Source: Rallus limicola (taxonomy: Eukaryota > Chordata > Aves > Gruiformes > Rallidae). Taken from it: a DNA stretch of 64,000 nucleotides. A program made the position numbers and the translations under genes. Of this stretch, positions 13,355-25,851 are shown piece by piece (within the stretch, counting starts at the first letter, position 1; the number at the start of each line of letters is the position of its first letter). The stretch covers positions 6,696,001 through 6,760,000 of the forward strand of contig JAKCOZ010000032.1 of assembly GCA_022605955.1 (NCBI GenBank), read 5' to 3'. The notes beneath the pieces were generated by a model. It saw only the letters and a program-made list of their open reading frames with translations. It searched no databases and was not told where the DNA came from.

Positions 13355-13901
13355 TTGGTTCTTGGGTGCTTTTTCCCCCCCATCAAAATTAAGGCATGGG
13401 AAATGGACATACCCAACCTCAAAAATCGTATTTCTTTTCTGGTGAGGAAGAAAGTGAAAATGACTTTTCCACTGAATAAAACTCAGTTACATTTGTTTTG
13501 CCAAAAATAATTCTAGAAATGGAAACGAACATTGGACCTGCCACCACTTTTCAAACTAGATGTTGACTTTTCTGAAAGAAATGCCAAGGCAATATGTAAG
13601 TGGTTTCAAAGATTTAGATATCTAACTTTGAACATCTCTATTTGAAATTATCTAGTCTAATTTTCTATTCTAGCATGTATTATTATAAATGGTACAATAT
13701 TAAATAAAAATATTTTATTATAAACTTGCCAAGTAACAGGTTCAAAAGACACAAAAGGAAGGGGTTCATTCAGCATATAGTATTGGAATATACTCTCACC
13801 ACACATTGTCAAAGCTAAAAATTTAAGTGGGTTCAAAAGAAGTATCAACAGAGAATAGATTGCCTCAGATGCAAGCAAACCCCTGGTTCAGAGTTCTGTT
13901 C

Positions 13902-14252
13902 TGTCGCAGTTTTGCAAAGTTGGCTACTGAGAGAGGGCCAGGGGCTGCAGAAAATGGCTGCTGGAATCCTCTGCAGGCTGCCGATAGCGCCATCCCGGCC
14001 GAGAAGGAAACCATCTTGCAAGGGACTGACCAAAGCCCCCATCTCCCAGTCCCTGCCCCCCCGTCCTGTGCTGCGAGCAGGAGAGGGGAAGAAGGGAGCA
14101 AACTCCTGGCTAAAGGGCAGTCTGCTTTAGAATGGAGGGGTGGGGGGAAGGTGTTATCCAGACCCCCATTTCCCCAGTCCCTGCCCCTCCTGGGCTGCGA
14201 CCGGGAGGGAAGAAGGGAGCAAACTTCTAACTAAAGCTGCTGAGGAGGGAGT

Positions 14253-14288
<36 letters not shown>

Positions 14289-14548
14289 AGTGTTTGCCTG
14301 GTTGCATTTGTTTCAAGATTGTTGGTTGCACTCCTGACTGTTTTTTCACTGTTTCTCTTTAGTGTAGTGTAATAAATGAGATAACTTTCTCTCCAGCACT
14401 CTGTGTTGAGTCTGTTTTGCCCGCGGCATTAATGAGTTTGCCTCTTGAGCCGCCCAATTATGTTATTTCTCCCCTGTCCAACTAAGAAGGGGAGTGACAG
14501 ACTGATTTTGGTGGGTGTCTAGCCTTTGGCCAGGGCTCAACCACTACA
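13902..14548 (+). mobile_element. Endogenous retrovirus LTR, internally deleted copy (family A)
   Basis: It begins TGTCGCAGTTTTGCAAAG and ends CTCAACCACTACA, matching the LTR at 19194-20383 over both outer parts. The U3-like middle, present in that copy at about 19287-19852, is missing; the join lies at about 13990. The R/U5-like part has AATAAA at 14371-14376, followed by a CTGTGTTGAGTCTGTTTTGCC block. No gag, pol or env sequence flanks it, so it is a solo LTR. The flanks TGTTC (left) and GTTTT (right) are not a clean target-site duplication, so the copy is either old or rearranged. A 35-base G run interrupts it. Confidence 0.85.
14253..14287 (+). repeat. Poly(G) homopolymer of 35 bases inside LTR
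   Basis: Thirty-five consecutive G follow GAGGGAGT. The sister LTR has only seven G at the matching place (20109-20115). This could be a true homopolymer expansion or a sequencing/assembly artefact, since G runs are a known weak point of several platforms. Confidence 0.95.
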
Positions 14549-17500
14549 GTTTTCAGGGATATCGTCCCGCTTCCCAGCACAGAATCCCACTGTGCGTGTC
14601 CCACTCCTACACAAACCCCCTTTGAACTTGCTACCGCAGTTTCACAAGCTACGAGCCAGATGACCCTCTACATCTGGTGAAACGTGGAAGTTTTTAGGAT
14701 CACTTAACGTCCAGGCAGGCCAGTTCAGCTTAGCTGTCCTTGCAGAATGCACAGCTACAGAGAACTGCAGCTGCTGAGAAAGCTCTGGCCATAGGGAGCA
14801 AGGCCGCATGTTCTTGATGTAACCCAGCTATTGCTATTTACCTGGGCTCTGTTCTCACTCACACCCTTCATACTGAACCCATGGAAAGCAGAAACTGGTA
14901 ACTTCGTCCAGAAGCACTGCCTAACCTGTCTTGCTCCAGGATTTCAGCAAATGCTAATGTTACCTGTCAGATACTGTAGCTGTGAGATTATGTTCAACAA
15001 TTAGTCCAGTAACAGACAGCTTTCCTTTGTAGTTATACAGATTCCTTTAGCTTTTTTTTCCTGGGGCAGGAGAAAGGGAGGCACTTACTGTAATTCATGG
15101 TTCTTACAATCCTTATTCTTAGGCAAATACACATGAAAGCAATTATACACGATGTATGTAAATGATAATTAGACTGTTTTAAAATCTTAATAAATGATCT
15201 CCTCAAAGTCTTTAGTTTTGAGAATAAACTCACTTTCTCCTGCACAGAGGAAGTTAGTTATGCTTTTTCTTCCTCGGCTCTCTCTTTCTAGCTTATAAAA
15301 TGTGAAGTTGTCCTGGGTAAGAGCAAAGGCTAATCACCAGGAGGCAGGTATGTTTCTAACCAGATTTTTCAAAGGACCTGGATCCACTGAGCTCTACAGA
15401 GAAAAGCAGCAGGTTGGTGTGTCTGACTTCTATAGAGAAAGAAAACATACCCACCTAGAGTCACTTGAGTAATATCACACTAATAAAGAAGAGTAACACA
15501 ATTTAGCATTTAAATCAAAATCAAAGGAAATTTACTACATCGATAGGCTAGCTTCAAGTCAGTTGAATTAAATAGATTAGCTCAAAAGATGAATGCTATG
15601 ATTAATCACTCTTTATAAACACTAAATGTAGCAGTAAGTTAACCTGGTTGGTTGGTTATAAACTCAATAAAGTGTTTCATTTCTGTTGTTCATCAGACAG
15701 CCTAAGAGCTTACTAAGTACCTTAAAACTGAAAGTGAAGTCTAAGCTACAGTGTCAAAAACAAGGCTCCTCTCAAGGAACTAAATCTTTTCTCTCTGGAC
15801 ACACACATCCTTCTTCTTCCTCCTTCAGCAGGAGCAAAAAATATCTTGGAGAGTCCCTAAATAACAAAAACTTTAAAACCTTGAGCACTTTTATGATGCA
15901 TACTCAATGGAACTGTGTTATGTTTTCCCTTTATCCAAGTAGGAGTGTTCATAGGCACGTGTTCAAGTAGGCTATGGATACAGGCAGTAAAGCTGAAGAT
16001 GAGAAAAAGGTTGGACTCTGTCTCTTTCTGCTTGTATTTTTAAAGGAGTTAAATAAAATTTAATAGGTATGAAATGGAATCGGTACAAAACTTCTCCCTG
16101 AACCACTGACCTCTCACAGACTTCTTGCCTGAGAGCACAAACTGCAGCTACAAAACACATTTCCCTGGCACAAAGCTTTCCAATCAAAGTGTTTTATCCA
16201 GAAGCAGGGACACAGGTCACACACTCACACAGAAAGCTTCTTAATGTCGTAACTACTTCCACCCAAGGCAGCTGTGTTTTGAGAGATTATGAAGCACACC
16301 AGCTTCCCTTCAGATTTTTTCCCTGCTCCAGAAGGCAACAAGAGAATTTTACTGCTGTCAAAGTTTAACTTGCTCTCAGTGATGCCAAGGACTTCAGGGA
16401 AATCTGGTAAAATACTCCTCTGGAGCCATGGAACTTGGTAGAATCAAGTCTCACACAGAAAATACTTCTTAGCATACAGCAGCCAATCTGTACTTCCGAG
16501 CTCCTTCAGACAAGTTTGCCAGATTAATGTTTCTCTCTTTCCTGCAGTCAAATCTTTGGTGGTCACATATAAGTGGGTGCATAGCTCACCTGATTTTTTA
16601 CCTACTTGTTGAAAAAGCTACTGAAGTGAAAAAGCCTGTGGAAAATACAGAGCAAATGGCTTAACTTTTCTTTCACTGCCAAGTCGTGTCAGTACATGTC
16701 TATTTCCCTTAAACTGTGTATCTATTTCATTGCTGACACAAAACCAACAAGCAATCAAACTAGAAAAACAGAGAAAGTATTTTCATGGGTCAAATTATGG
16801 GAAGCCAGGTGCAAGCTCCATTTCAGAACCTCTAGCCACTTGAAATATCCATTCAAAGGATTACTTATTTCCATCACTGCTATTTTAAAACAAATAATAG
16901 AGTTTCTTTTTAAAAAGTCATTTTCAGTTGGCTCACTAAAAAGTCTTTTCAGTCCAAACTATAAGGGTCAGACCGTGTGTCACAGTATTTAGAGGCAAAT
17001 ATTTAACTAACATTAGTCATATTACAGTATACTTGAGACATTTGTAAGACTACTCTTGTGGCAGTGGTCTATGTCACAATAGTGCTGCCACAGTTTGAAG
17101 TCAGGTTTCCAGTGGTTTACACTCTGGTAGAAAAACTCACAGCATTAAGAAAAGCCACAGACAAAGATAAGCTCACCTAGGCCAAAAATACTCCCATTGT
17201 AGGCCTTTGTTGATAGAAAAGAAGTTATTTTGTTTTATGGTGTATCACTTGCCTCCAGACTACACATGCAGGGCTTGGATTAAAGAGTCGTCAATGAGAT
17301 TATGAAAGGACTGATTTACTGCTTTGAAGGCATGACTGCACTCAGTTGTAGCAAAATATGCATATGTATGGTACATAATGAGCCTTTTAAAAATCCCCAT
17401 ACCATGTATTTATGTAATTGGAGCTATTTTGCTTTATGTCACATCAAGTGAAGAAGAAAACACTGAATAATTAAAGCAGCACTCAAAGTGATATGAAGTT

Positions 17501-18118
17501 GGCAGCTGGTGAATAGAAGAAACACCATTACTTGCTTTTCTGTGTTACTAAAATACTGTTTGCAGCGTGTCTTGCTCAACTGTAGGTTACATGTAAACAA
17601 AACCACCACCAACAGACTAATAACTGAAAAATTACCTCCCATCCCACAATCCCAAAAAGGAAGCGAAAGCTTCAGGAATAACTTTATGGAAGTGCAAACC
17701 AGTCACTGAGCCTCAGGAAAGCCCAAAGTGTGATCCTATGGCGTTAGCTGTCTTTACAAAAATACATCAGATACCACTGAGGCAGCAAAACAAACCCACC
17801 AGAAAGCACTAACCGAAAAAGCAGCAATACTGGGATTAACACCCAGTAAGAAATTCTGGCCTTGAAACAACTCTCTTCCATCTGATCTCTCTCATTGTGT
17901 CCATTACATGAAGTCTAACATCCTAATTCACTAATTTTTTCATGGATTCCAAGGCAGCACTTCAAGGCTCACAAGAGAGAGCTGGATTCTGAAAGCTCAG
18001 CCATTGAGGTTTTGTGTTCTAGATCCATGTTCTCTCAACAGACGAGTAACTGTCATTACCATGCTAGAGATCAATGGTTGCTAAGTTCCAAATGACAAGT
18101 TGAATGAAAAACTTTTAC

Positions 18119-18130
18119 AAAAAAAAAAAA
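18119..18130 (+). repeat. A12 homopolymer
   Basis: Twelve consecutive A. No retroposon body was recognised immediately upstream. Confidence 0.9.
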
Positions 18131-18451
18131 GCATTAAGATGAGGAAAACACATCATAATACAGCTAAAACTGAAAAATTAAGACTAATACATAACCACAC
18201 ACGGAAGGGATAAGAGCAAGTAAAACCGTGGATAGATCCAGGCCAGTGAGGAGTAAAATCCTCAAGGAGGTCAAGGCGACTAGATCTTGGCAGGGGGTCA
18301 GGTCAGCTTAAAAATACAAGAACATGAAAATACCGCAATTACACACACAGTCCCTCTAGTCCTGTGCAGAAAAGCCCCTGGAGGTACCAGTATTTCACTG
18401 ACAGCTCTATCAAAGCAAGGTTATGCATTTATAAAATAGGAAAGCACTTAC

Positions 18452-18498
18452 TCGAAACGTACGTTTCAGTTTGACGATGTGATCTGGATTTCAACTTT
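18452..18498 (-). other. Possible micro-exon on the minus strand, weak candidate
   Basis: On the minus strand a T-rich acceptor (GTGTTTTTTAG) lies directly upstream and a strong GTAAGT donor directly downstream. The 47-bp interval is open in one frame (KLKSRSHRQTETYVS) and contains a 14-bp perfect palindrome, GAAACGTACGTTTC, at 18454-18467. It is short and not a multiple of three. Chance pairing of two good splice words is quite possible. Confidence 0.15.
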
Positions 18499-19188
18499 CT
18501 AAAAAACACACGCCAAAGGACGTTCAGACCATATGGTAACCTTCTGACAAGCTGGTTTTGCACATCTGCTGGCTTCTGCATGTCAAGTGTTTCAAGTATT
18601 TTTACTTGGGTCTCCATCACAGACAACATTAACATAAACACACAATTCAATGGATATGTGTAACAGCACCTGTTAGGTATCTAAAGTACTAGAGGTCGGC
18701 ATTGCTTTTAGTTTTTAATAACTATATCTTCACTGCAAGCATCAGTTTACATATTGTTTGAAGCAACATACAGGGCCTAATTCCATATAATAATCTTGCA
18801 GTCAGTTTGAAACATTCCAGGTATAGTACTACACAGGGACAGTTTTCAGCCAGAATTGCTGTCCATGTTCTTTTCTTGCTAGAATGCATAAAGCCTCTAA
18901 AAGCCCCTTTTTGTTGTTTAGGCCTTTAATGTTTTAGCACTAAGCCTCCTATAGGAGATTCTCACAAGAGCATTCCCTAAGAGGGGGAAGGGAAGGCTCA
19001 GAGGCAGCTGAAAGGAGGACTGGGAGTAGTTTGTTTAATAATTACAAGAAGTATAAAAACTCATGAGGTAAGGGTGGAAAATCCTTTTTTTTAAAGTTAT
19101 AGGATGAAAAACCAAATTTTGTGTTTCTAAACAGCAACAAATAGAAATGAGTTATTTTTTTTAGCTCTGCAATTTATCTCTAGATTTG

Positions 19189-19193
19189 GTCAT
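19189..19193 (+). repeat. Target-site duplication, left copy (GTCAT)
   Basis: Five bases directly before the TG of the LTR are repeated exactly after its terminal CA at 20384-20388. Confidence 0.88.
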
Positions 19194-20383
19194 TGTCACA
19201 GTTTTGCATAGTTGGCAACTGAGAGAGAGGGCCAGGTCTGGCAGAAAATGGCGGCTAGAGTCTTCTGCAGGCCTGCTGATAGCGCCGCTGAGAATCACAT
19301 ATAGGAGACACAGACTCCACCAGAACACACACGGAGTGCCAGGAAGGCTGCGATTTTGGCCCGTTAAGGGCATTGGGATGTCTATTTGCATATTAATGTA
19401 AGCAGTTGACAGACACAACAGGCCGGGAAGGCTGGGGGAGGAGGCGCCCAGGTACCCGGGTCAGAGATGCCCCTGCAGCCCGAGCTGAAAGACGTGGAGT
19501 AGCCGGAGGAAAGGACCCATGGAGGAAGCAGAAACCCGACCTGCCTTGTGGAGAGGCTCCACGCTGGATGGAGCCGGTGGAGACATAGAGAAGATGCCGT
19601 GACTGACGCTGGGATGAGCCCCTGCCAGCACCAGCGACCTACAGAGATGAGCCAAACAGGTTTGCTGGGGGAGGCATCATAGCCCCGTGGAGGACTGGGA
19701 CTGAGAGACACTGGGATTGATTGCTGCCTGCCAGAGCAGAGATGAAGCCCGGTGGGAAGAGATTTGCCTTGGAGAAAGTTCCTGGAGGACTGGCTCTTAT
19801 GGGTGAGATCCTAGGGTGCAGCAGGGGGAGGCTGTGTGGAATGGATGCCCCCATCCCGGCCGAGAAGGAAACCATCTGGGACTGACCGAAGCCCCGATCT
19901 CTTAGTCCCTGCCCCCCCGTTCTGTGCTGCGAGCAGGAGAGGGGAAGAAGGGAGCAAGATCACGGCTAAAGGGCAGTCTGCTTTAGAATGGAGGGGTGGG
20001 GGGAAGGTGTTACCCAGACCCCCATTTCCCCAGTCCCTGCCCCTCCTGGGCTGCGACCGGGAGGGAAGAAGGGAGCAAACTTCTAACTAAAGCTGCTGAG
20101 GAGGGAGTGGGGGGGAAAGTGTTTGCCTGGTTGCATTTGTTTCAAGATTGCTGGTTGGACTCCTGACACTGGTTCTTTTTTCACTGTTTTCTCTTTAGTA
20201 GTGTAATAAATGAGATCACTTTCTCTCCAGCACTCTGTGCTGAGTCTGTTTTCCCCGCGTCATTAACGAGTTTGCCTCTTGAGCCGCCCAATGATGTTAT
20301 TTCTCCCCTGTCCAACTAAGAAGGGGGGGTAATGGACTGATCTTGTTGGGTGTCTGGTCTTTGACCAGGGCTCAACCACCACA
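19194..20383 (+). mobile_element. Solo LTR of an endogenous retrovirus, full-length (family A)
   Basis: About 1,190 bp, beginning TGTCACAGTTTTGCATAG and ending CTCAACCACCACA, with exact 5-bp duplications (GTCAT) on both sides. A TG...CA element with a 5-bp duplication fits class III (ERVL-like) retroviruses; class I usually gives 4 bp and class II usually 6 bp. AATAAA lies at 20205-20210, with a CTGTGCTGAGTCTGTTTTCC block after it. No internal retroviral genes are adjacent, so this is a solo LTR left by recombination between the ends of a provirus. It retains the 566-bp middle that is missing from the sister at 13.9 kb. The family name cannot be given from the sequence alone. Confidence 0.9.
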
Positions 20384-20388
20384 GTCAT
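20384..20388 (+). repeat. Target-site duplication, right copy (GTCAT)
   Basis: Exact copy of 19189-19193, placed directly after the CA terminus of the LTR. Confidence 0.88.
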
Positions 20389-21232
20389 GGTGTTGAGGTG
20401 CCCTAGGTTTGAAAACTAAAGAAATAAATCTGGGAGGTACAAGGTTTCCCTCTAAAGAGCACAGGCAGGATGTATGCCCATCAACAGTTTGGGACAGATT
20501 CATGACAGAGCACAGGCTAAAAGAAACCAAGGCCTAGGCCCTGTAAGGGCATAAGGCCCACTAATACAGACTCTTGAATGTACTGAAAGAAGACTTGAAC
20601 CTAATAAAAGCTGAAAGCAAAATTCAGCAATTAGAGTCAACTTCAATGGGTAAAAATATAAACCTCTACCTCACTCTGCAGCTGAAAGGAAAGTGCATGA
20701 CGTTTTCTGCCCATTTAATGACCAAGCACTGCATGTAGGAGGAGGCTTGGAAAGCCCTGCTGTGCACCCAGGGGAAGTAAAAAACTCTGCAATCAACAGT
20801 TAATTGCATAAGCATTTCCAAAGCCTGACGAACACACAAACATGAACTTGAAAGAGAATCTATGAAAACAATCAGTGATGGTGGGATGCCTGTAAGGTAC
20901 TGGAAATATGCCTTAACAATTGCCAACAGAACCTTACCCCCTCTTTTTTCTCTTACCTAACCAAACCTCATTCCTACCACACCACATCACCACTGGTCAG
21001 GCTTAAAGGGGCTTGTGCTAAGGACCTCATGACTATTCAAGGACCCACCCTGAAGACATCAGGAGAGCATTCCTTCCACATATCCACTCAAAAGATATCA
21101 GGAGACACATCAGGAGCCATTCACACATCAGACATTCCCTCATCCACCCTGAAGCACTCCCACAAGCCAGGTGGAAGCTTATGGCTATGCCAAGGATGAC
21201 TACAGAAAGGGAGCATCATGCCATGGAAAAAC

Positions 21233-21262
21233 AGGAGGGGGGGAGGGGAGGGAGGAGGGAAG
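21233..21262 (+). repeat. Polypurine tract
   Basis: Thirty bases of G and A only, with G runs of 8, 4, 3 and 3. It could form a G-quadruplex, and it could pair with the pyrimidine tract about 150 bp downstream. Confidence 0.85.
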
Positions 21263-21404
21263 CAACAGAGAAGAACACACCCAGGGACAACCAAGGAAAC
21301 ATGGAGACATCAAGGGATGTCCCGCCCTCCATCGGGCCCAGAGACACTGAAGAATACTCTGCCATCCAACAGAACGCCCTAGCCAGGTGGTGGTAGATAT
21401 TGGT

Positions 21405-21488
21405 GCCCCCTCCCCCCTGCCCTTGTCTACTCTCTCTCCCCCTCTCTCTCTCTTTTCCACCCTTTTCTCTTTCTTTCCCCCTTCCCCT
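21405..21488 (+). repeat. Long polypyrimidine tract with CT microsatellite
   Basis: About 84 bases almost entirely C and T, including CT-dinucleotide runs and CCCCC blocks, with only a few purine interruptions. It is opposite in sense to the purine tract at 21233-21262. Confidence 0.85.
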
Positions 21489-24400
21489 GCATGTTTGTTG
21501 TGGGCCAAATCAACTTCAACCTTGACTCCATTTCAAGTCTTAATTCTGTTCTCCAAGAATTGGGGAGAACTGGTCAGGATAAAACACCTGACAACTGGAC
21601 TTCATACAGGGGTTAAGCCCAGATGCCCCCAGCCACCCAGAGCGATCTGAGGTTGGGTTGGAAGGCAAGGGGGTTTAATCTCTGCCAAGCTAAGTCTTGT
21701 CCAGGTTGTGGATCTTTAGGGACGCCTCCAGGTTTTGCCCCAGGCTGACTGAAGCAAATACACAAGCCTTTCCCTCTAGACTGCATTGCTGCTACAGAAT
21801 TGCCACCAGGATGATACCCCAACTGCTGCTGAGTTATTTTTTTAAGTCTGTGTTATCTGTGCTTACGTGTTATCATCAACCCTAGTCCCCACCTCTACAA
21901 GTAAGCAGGGAAAAAAAATTACTATAAACTACTGTTAAAATCAATGTAGCAGCATTTTTGTTGTAGGCAGAATACGTTCTCAGGGGCAATAAATTCAGCA
22001 CAACCCTGACATTTCCTGGAGGCTTCCTCTCCCACCAGGGAAAGTATTAGCTTTGAGTAATACTCATTTTGGTCTTGAGATCCTGGTCACATGAGGTATT
22101 AGATTGACATCAACAGTTCAGTGAACATTTATGCTGTAAATACTCTTTGAAATTAAAGCATGCTGTTGGGGTAAGCGGTTTAGTAACTATTGGTAGTTCA
22201 GGTCTGTAGAACGACTGTGGCATTAAAAAAAATTATAGCATTCAAGAGCTTTTATCCAAACACTTTACACATATAGTAAAAAGGCATCAACATTTTTGTC
22301 TTATTTGACATTTCAAGGATATTCCCAATGCTTGTAATAACAGTAAACCAGGTGGAATAAATCTCTGAAGAGAATAAAACAGAATATCCAATCTTTTCTA
22401 ATTACTTCCCAAAATCTTTATGTCTACTTCACAGCTGCCTCTTCCATACAGGCTGCATTTCCCCCCAAGTAAACCTTGAAACAGTTGTTGCATTCTCAGG
22501 CTAAAAAGAAATGGGACATCTGGACCCAAAGTCAGCCAGATGGCAGTTACTTATTGAGGACATACAATTTTGCTTTTCATTTGACCCGCTGTAATCTGTG
22601 ACGCTAACCCTATCTGTGACAGGGGATGCTCTGCTCTGCTCTTTCGGTTCTCCACGTTTGTGTCCCTGATGTGCCTGGAGAAAACCAAATAATATGTTGG
22701 TTCTCTGCTTCCCACACTAGTGCATTGCTCAGAAGGCTGGATAAATCCTCACGTGGAGGAGTGGTAGTTCAGAAATACAAACCCCCTGAAACTAAGGCCA
22801 GATTTCTGGTACTTCAAACGTTTCCCCCCTCGCATTCAGCAGATAAACGGGTACGTTTCAAGAGAAAATATTTATATTCATCAAGTAATTTCTTTGGAAA
22901 ACCAGGACTACCCACAACTGAGACTGCAGAATGATGTCTACAAAAGTTGTTTAAGTCAATGTCTACATACAACTATTTGCATAGATATACTAATTCCAGC
23001 AAAGCTATCAACATGGCTTTAAACTTTTTTCCATCATTCTTTCTGCACAGCCTGAAAATATTTTCTTTTCAGCTTATTCTGAGAAGAAAGATTTTAGCTT
23101 TGGGGCTGTGCATATAAAAGATTGTTGGAGGTTTCATTCAGGTGCTTTTTAGACATCTGAGATTTTAGAACATCTTTTCCATTTTCATATACTCAGGACG
23201 TAGCTTTATTATCGTCACTACTATTAAAAAGCTATTGTTTAAAACATCAATTTGTGTAACCTACAGGTATAGTATCCTGGCATTAAACTGAAAAATAAGA
23301 GCTGCAAGACATTAAAAGTACCAAGCTGAATACGTGCAACAAGCTTTGCTGAGACCATTAGCTCAATAGCTTGACTAGCAGTATCATTACTACACAGCTT
23401 ACATATCAAATAACTGCAAAAATATCACTGCTCAGAGTACCACAGTGCTGGCACATTCTCTCAGAAAAGGAATCCTGTTCAGATGTATACCAAATACATA
23501 CTGTAAATCACACAGACCTATGAATAGAAGTAGTAATTCCTGATTTCACAATAGAAAAAAATATACAAGAAGAAAGTAAAAGAAAGGGCTATCAGCTAGT
23601 GGAGTTCTATATTGAAAGTCTGTCCAAGCAAAACACATATACCCTGACATTGCCAAGGAAATCAGAAGGACACCTGCACAGTCAGTCAGATAGAGATCAC
23701 TCCAGCATGAAAGGAGAATTTATTCTGGTGTAGTTTGTGATTCATTAGCTGTACTTGAGAGTTAAAGGGTAAAAGGAAGAGAAAGCCTTGATTTGTTGAG
23801 CTTCCACTCAAATACTGCAGAGAGTAAAGCCTGGTTTCAAGCACTATTCAAACTGAAATAAGAGCAATATCCAAACATAACGTAACAGACCACATTTTAG
23901 TAATAAAACAAGTATTACTAATGCTCTTGCAATATGTGAGAACAGAATATTTCCAAGAAAAAGGGTTCCTAGGTAAGCTACTAAGGGTTATTTAGTATAT
24001 GACAATATAAGCAGATAACTTCTACAAATAAGTAATTCTTAAAAACGACAATGAGCTCAGATGTGCATAAAAAAATTAGAAGATAGCATACCTTATTGGA
24101 GCTAACAGTTATCTGTAGCACTGTCACTACAGTGTTGCTTAAAAGCTCCTGTCACAGGTACTCAGGGACAATCTGGGTAGAAGAACAGCAAGTAATTGCA
24201 GACAGAAGTAACAGTCAGAAACTATGTAAGGATAAGGAACAGATGAATGATATCGATTGAACAGGTAAAACAGAACCACTGCTATTACAGTTTAAAGCAG
24301 CACACCCTGCTAAAGGAATGAAGAAAGGAAAAGTTTGAAGGCAGGATGATGCACCAGTAAGGCTTCTCCAACAGCAGCGGCAGGCAAGCTGCTTTCTATA

Positions 24401-25851
24401 CTCATGAAGCTATGGGAAACTGGAGGGCAGCCAGACCTGTGGATAAGATCAATGCATAATCCAGGACTCTTTCTTGAGTACTGGAAGAAACATACAATTA
24501 CACATCAGTCTCACTGATACAGGATGGAAGTAAGCTCATTATCCCAGAAAGGATTCAAGGATTTTAAAAAACAACTCAAAATAGTAGTGTGAATTAGTGT
24601 CACTTAAACTTGGAAGAGGCACAAGGGACAAGCATGAAGACTGTGATCAGTCACATTCCAGTGTTTTAGTAACAATCTCTTTTGTTTGTTGCCTTCACTA
24701 AAGCATCTGACTCAGTGGGAAACAATTAATTATAGCCAAGGATGCCTGAAATGAGCCTTCTATCATGCTTAAGACAAGATACTGTGTAAAACTTACCACA
24801 GTCATAACTTTGCTGTACCACAAGTGAGAATAACCCACGAGTGGCTTCTCAAACAATAAAGATGCATAGGAAAAGATGAGCTGTATCATCCTATCCAGCA
24901 CTCTAGCAGAGATGGCAAAGAAAACAGCACAACAAAAACTGAGAGGAGGCCTGTGACTTTAGGTGTATGGACTATGTAACAGCGATTACCAGCACATCCA
25001 TGGACCCACAGAACACAGCAACATGGTGCATATACACTAGGAGCACAGATTCTCAGTTAATCTCTTTGAGTAAAGAGGAGATAATTCTATGGTTCTAATG
25101 GAAGAGAAATAAACACTCTTCAACACACCAATATTCTACGTGGGCTCAAGAACTGACCAAAATAATTCCCATCAGAGTAATACCTTAGGAAAATTTTAGT
25201 AGTACAGAACTAAAACCAAAGAGATAGTCTGGAATAAAAACCCAGCAGTGGTCAGCATGAAAAGCAGGAAGCCGTGCTTTTTGAAAACTATAGCTATAAG
25301 AGTTAGAGGCTGAGAAGAAGGGGTGCTTCAGAGACTGCATTTTGAATGCTGCTTGTTTTACAGAAAAGACCAGACACAGATTTTTGGGAGGGAGGTTAGT
25401 AATGTTACTTAGATCAAATACAACCACCCCAGATTCCAGAGCTGCCGTACCTACAGTTTCAGTAACAATCTTAAAACTGGATGTTAAGAGTGATATGACC
25501 AAAGACCCTGTCAACAGAATTAACAGGGGAAATTACAAAATACACTCACTTGATCAGGTGGGAGAAGTAAGCAACAGCCCCGAAAAAGATAACCATTTGA
25601 CAATGTATTGAACAGAGGAAGAGAGTAAGACAAACAAGAGCACGGGTAAGAGAGACGCCGCTGGGTTTAACTGCAAATCAATCAAACAAAAAGACTGGCA
25701 AAGAGAAACAAGTGTGGAAACAACTGGTTTAGCATGATGCCAAGTGAAGCAGCATTCACATGGATAAGAAAATTCTTCCAATAGAAGCATACACAGAAGG
25801 GCCTCAAAATTCTAAGGTCTTAAATAAGAAAGTATTTTTTCCTTAATCTAC

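Larger units (their letters stand above)
12036..13901. other. Unassigned non-coding stretch between CR1 and LTR
   Basis: No gene recognised. It holds a polypyrimidine tract near 12.3 kb and an AT-rich segment near 13.2-13.7 kb with a hairpin at 13325-13354. A 130-codon open frame at 12181-12573 (plus strand) crosses the polypyrimidine tract, and its Pro/Ser/Phe-rich middle is a product of that low-complexity sequence, so it is not called as a gene. Confidence 0.5.
14549..19193. other. Unassigned sequence between the two family-A LTRs
   Basis: About 4.6 kb with no retroviral gag, pol or env similarity and no long open frame, so the flanking LTRs are not the two ends of one provirus. It is ordinary AT-rich sequence with a 12-base A run at 18119-18130 and a weak minus-strand micro-exon candidate at 18452-18498. 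Confidence 0.6.

Noticed and set aside
13902..20383. A complete provirus bounded by the two family-A LTRs
   Set aside because: The 19.2 kb LTR has its own matching GTCAT on both sides, and the 4.6 kb between the LTRs shows no gag, pol or env similarity.
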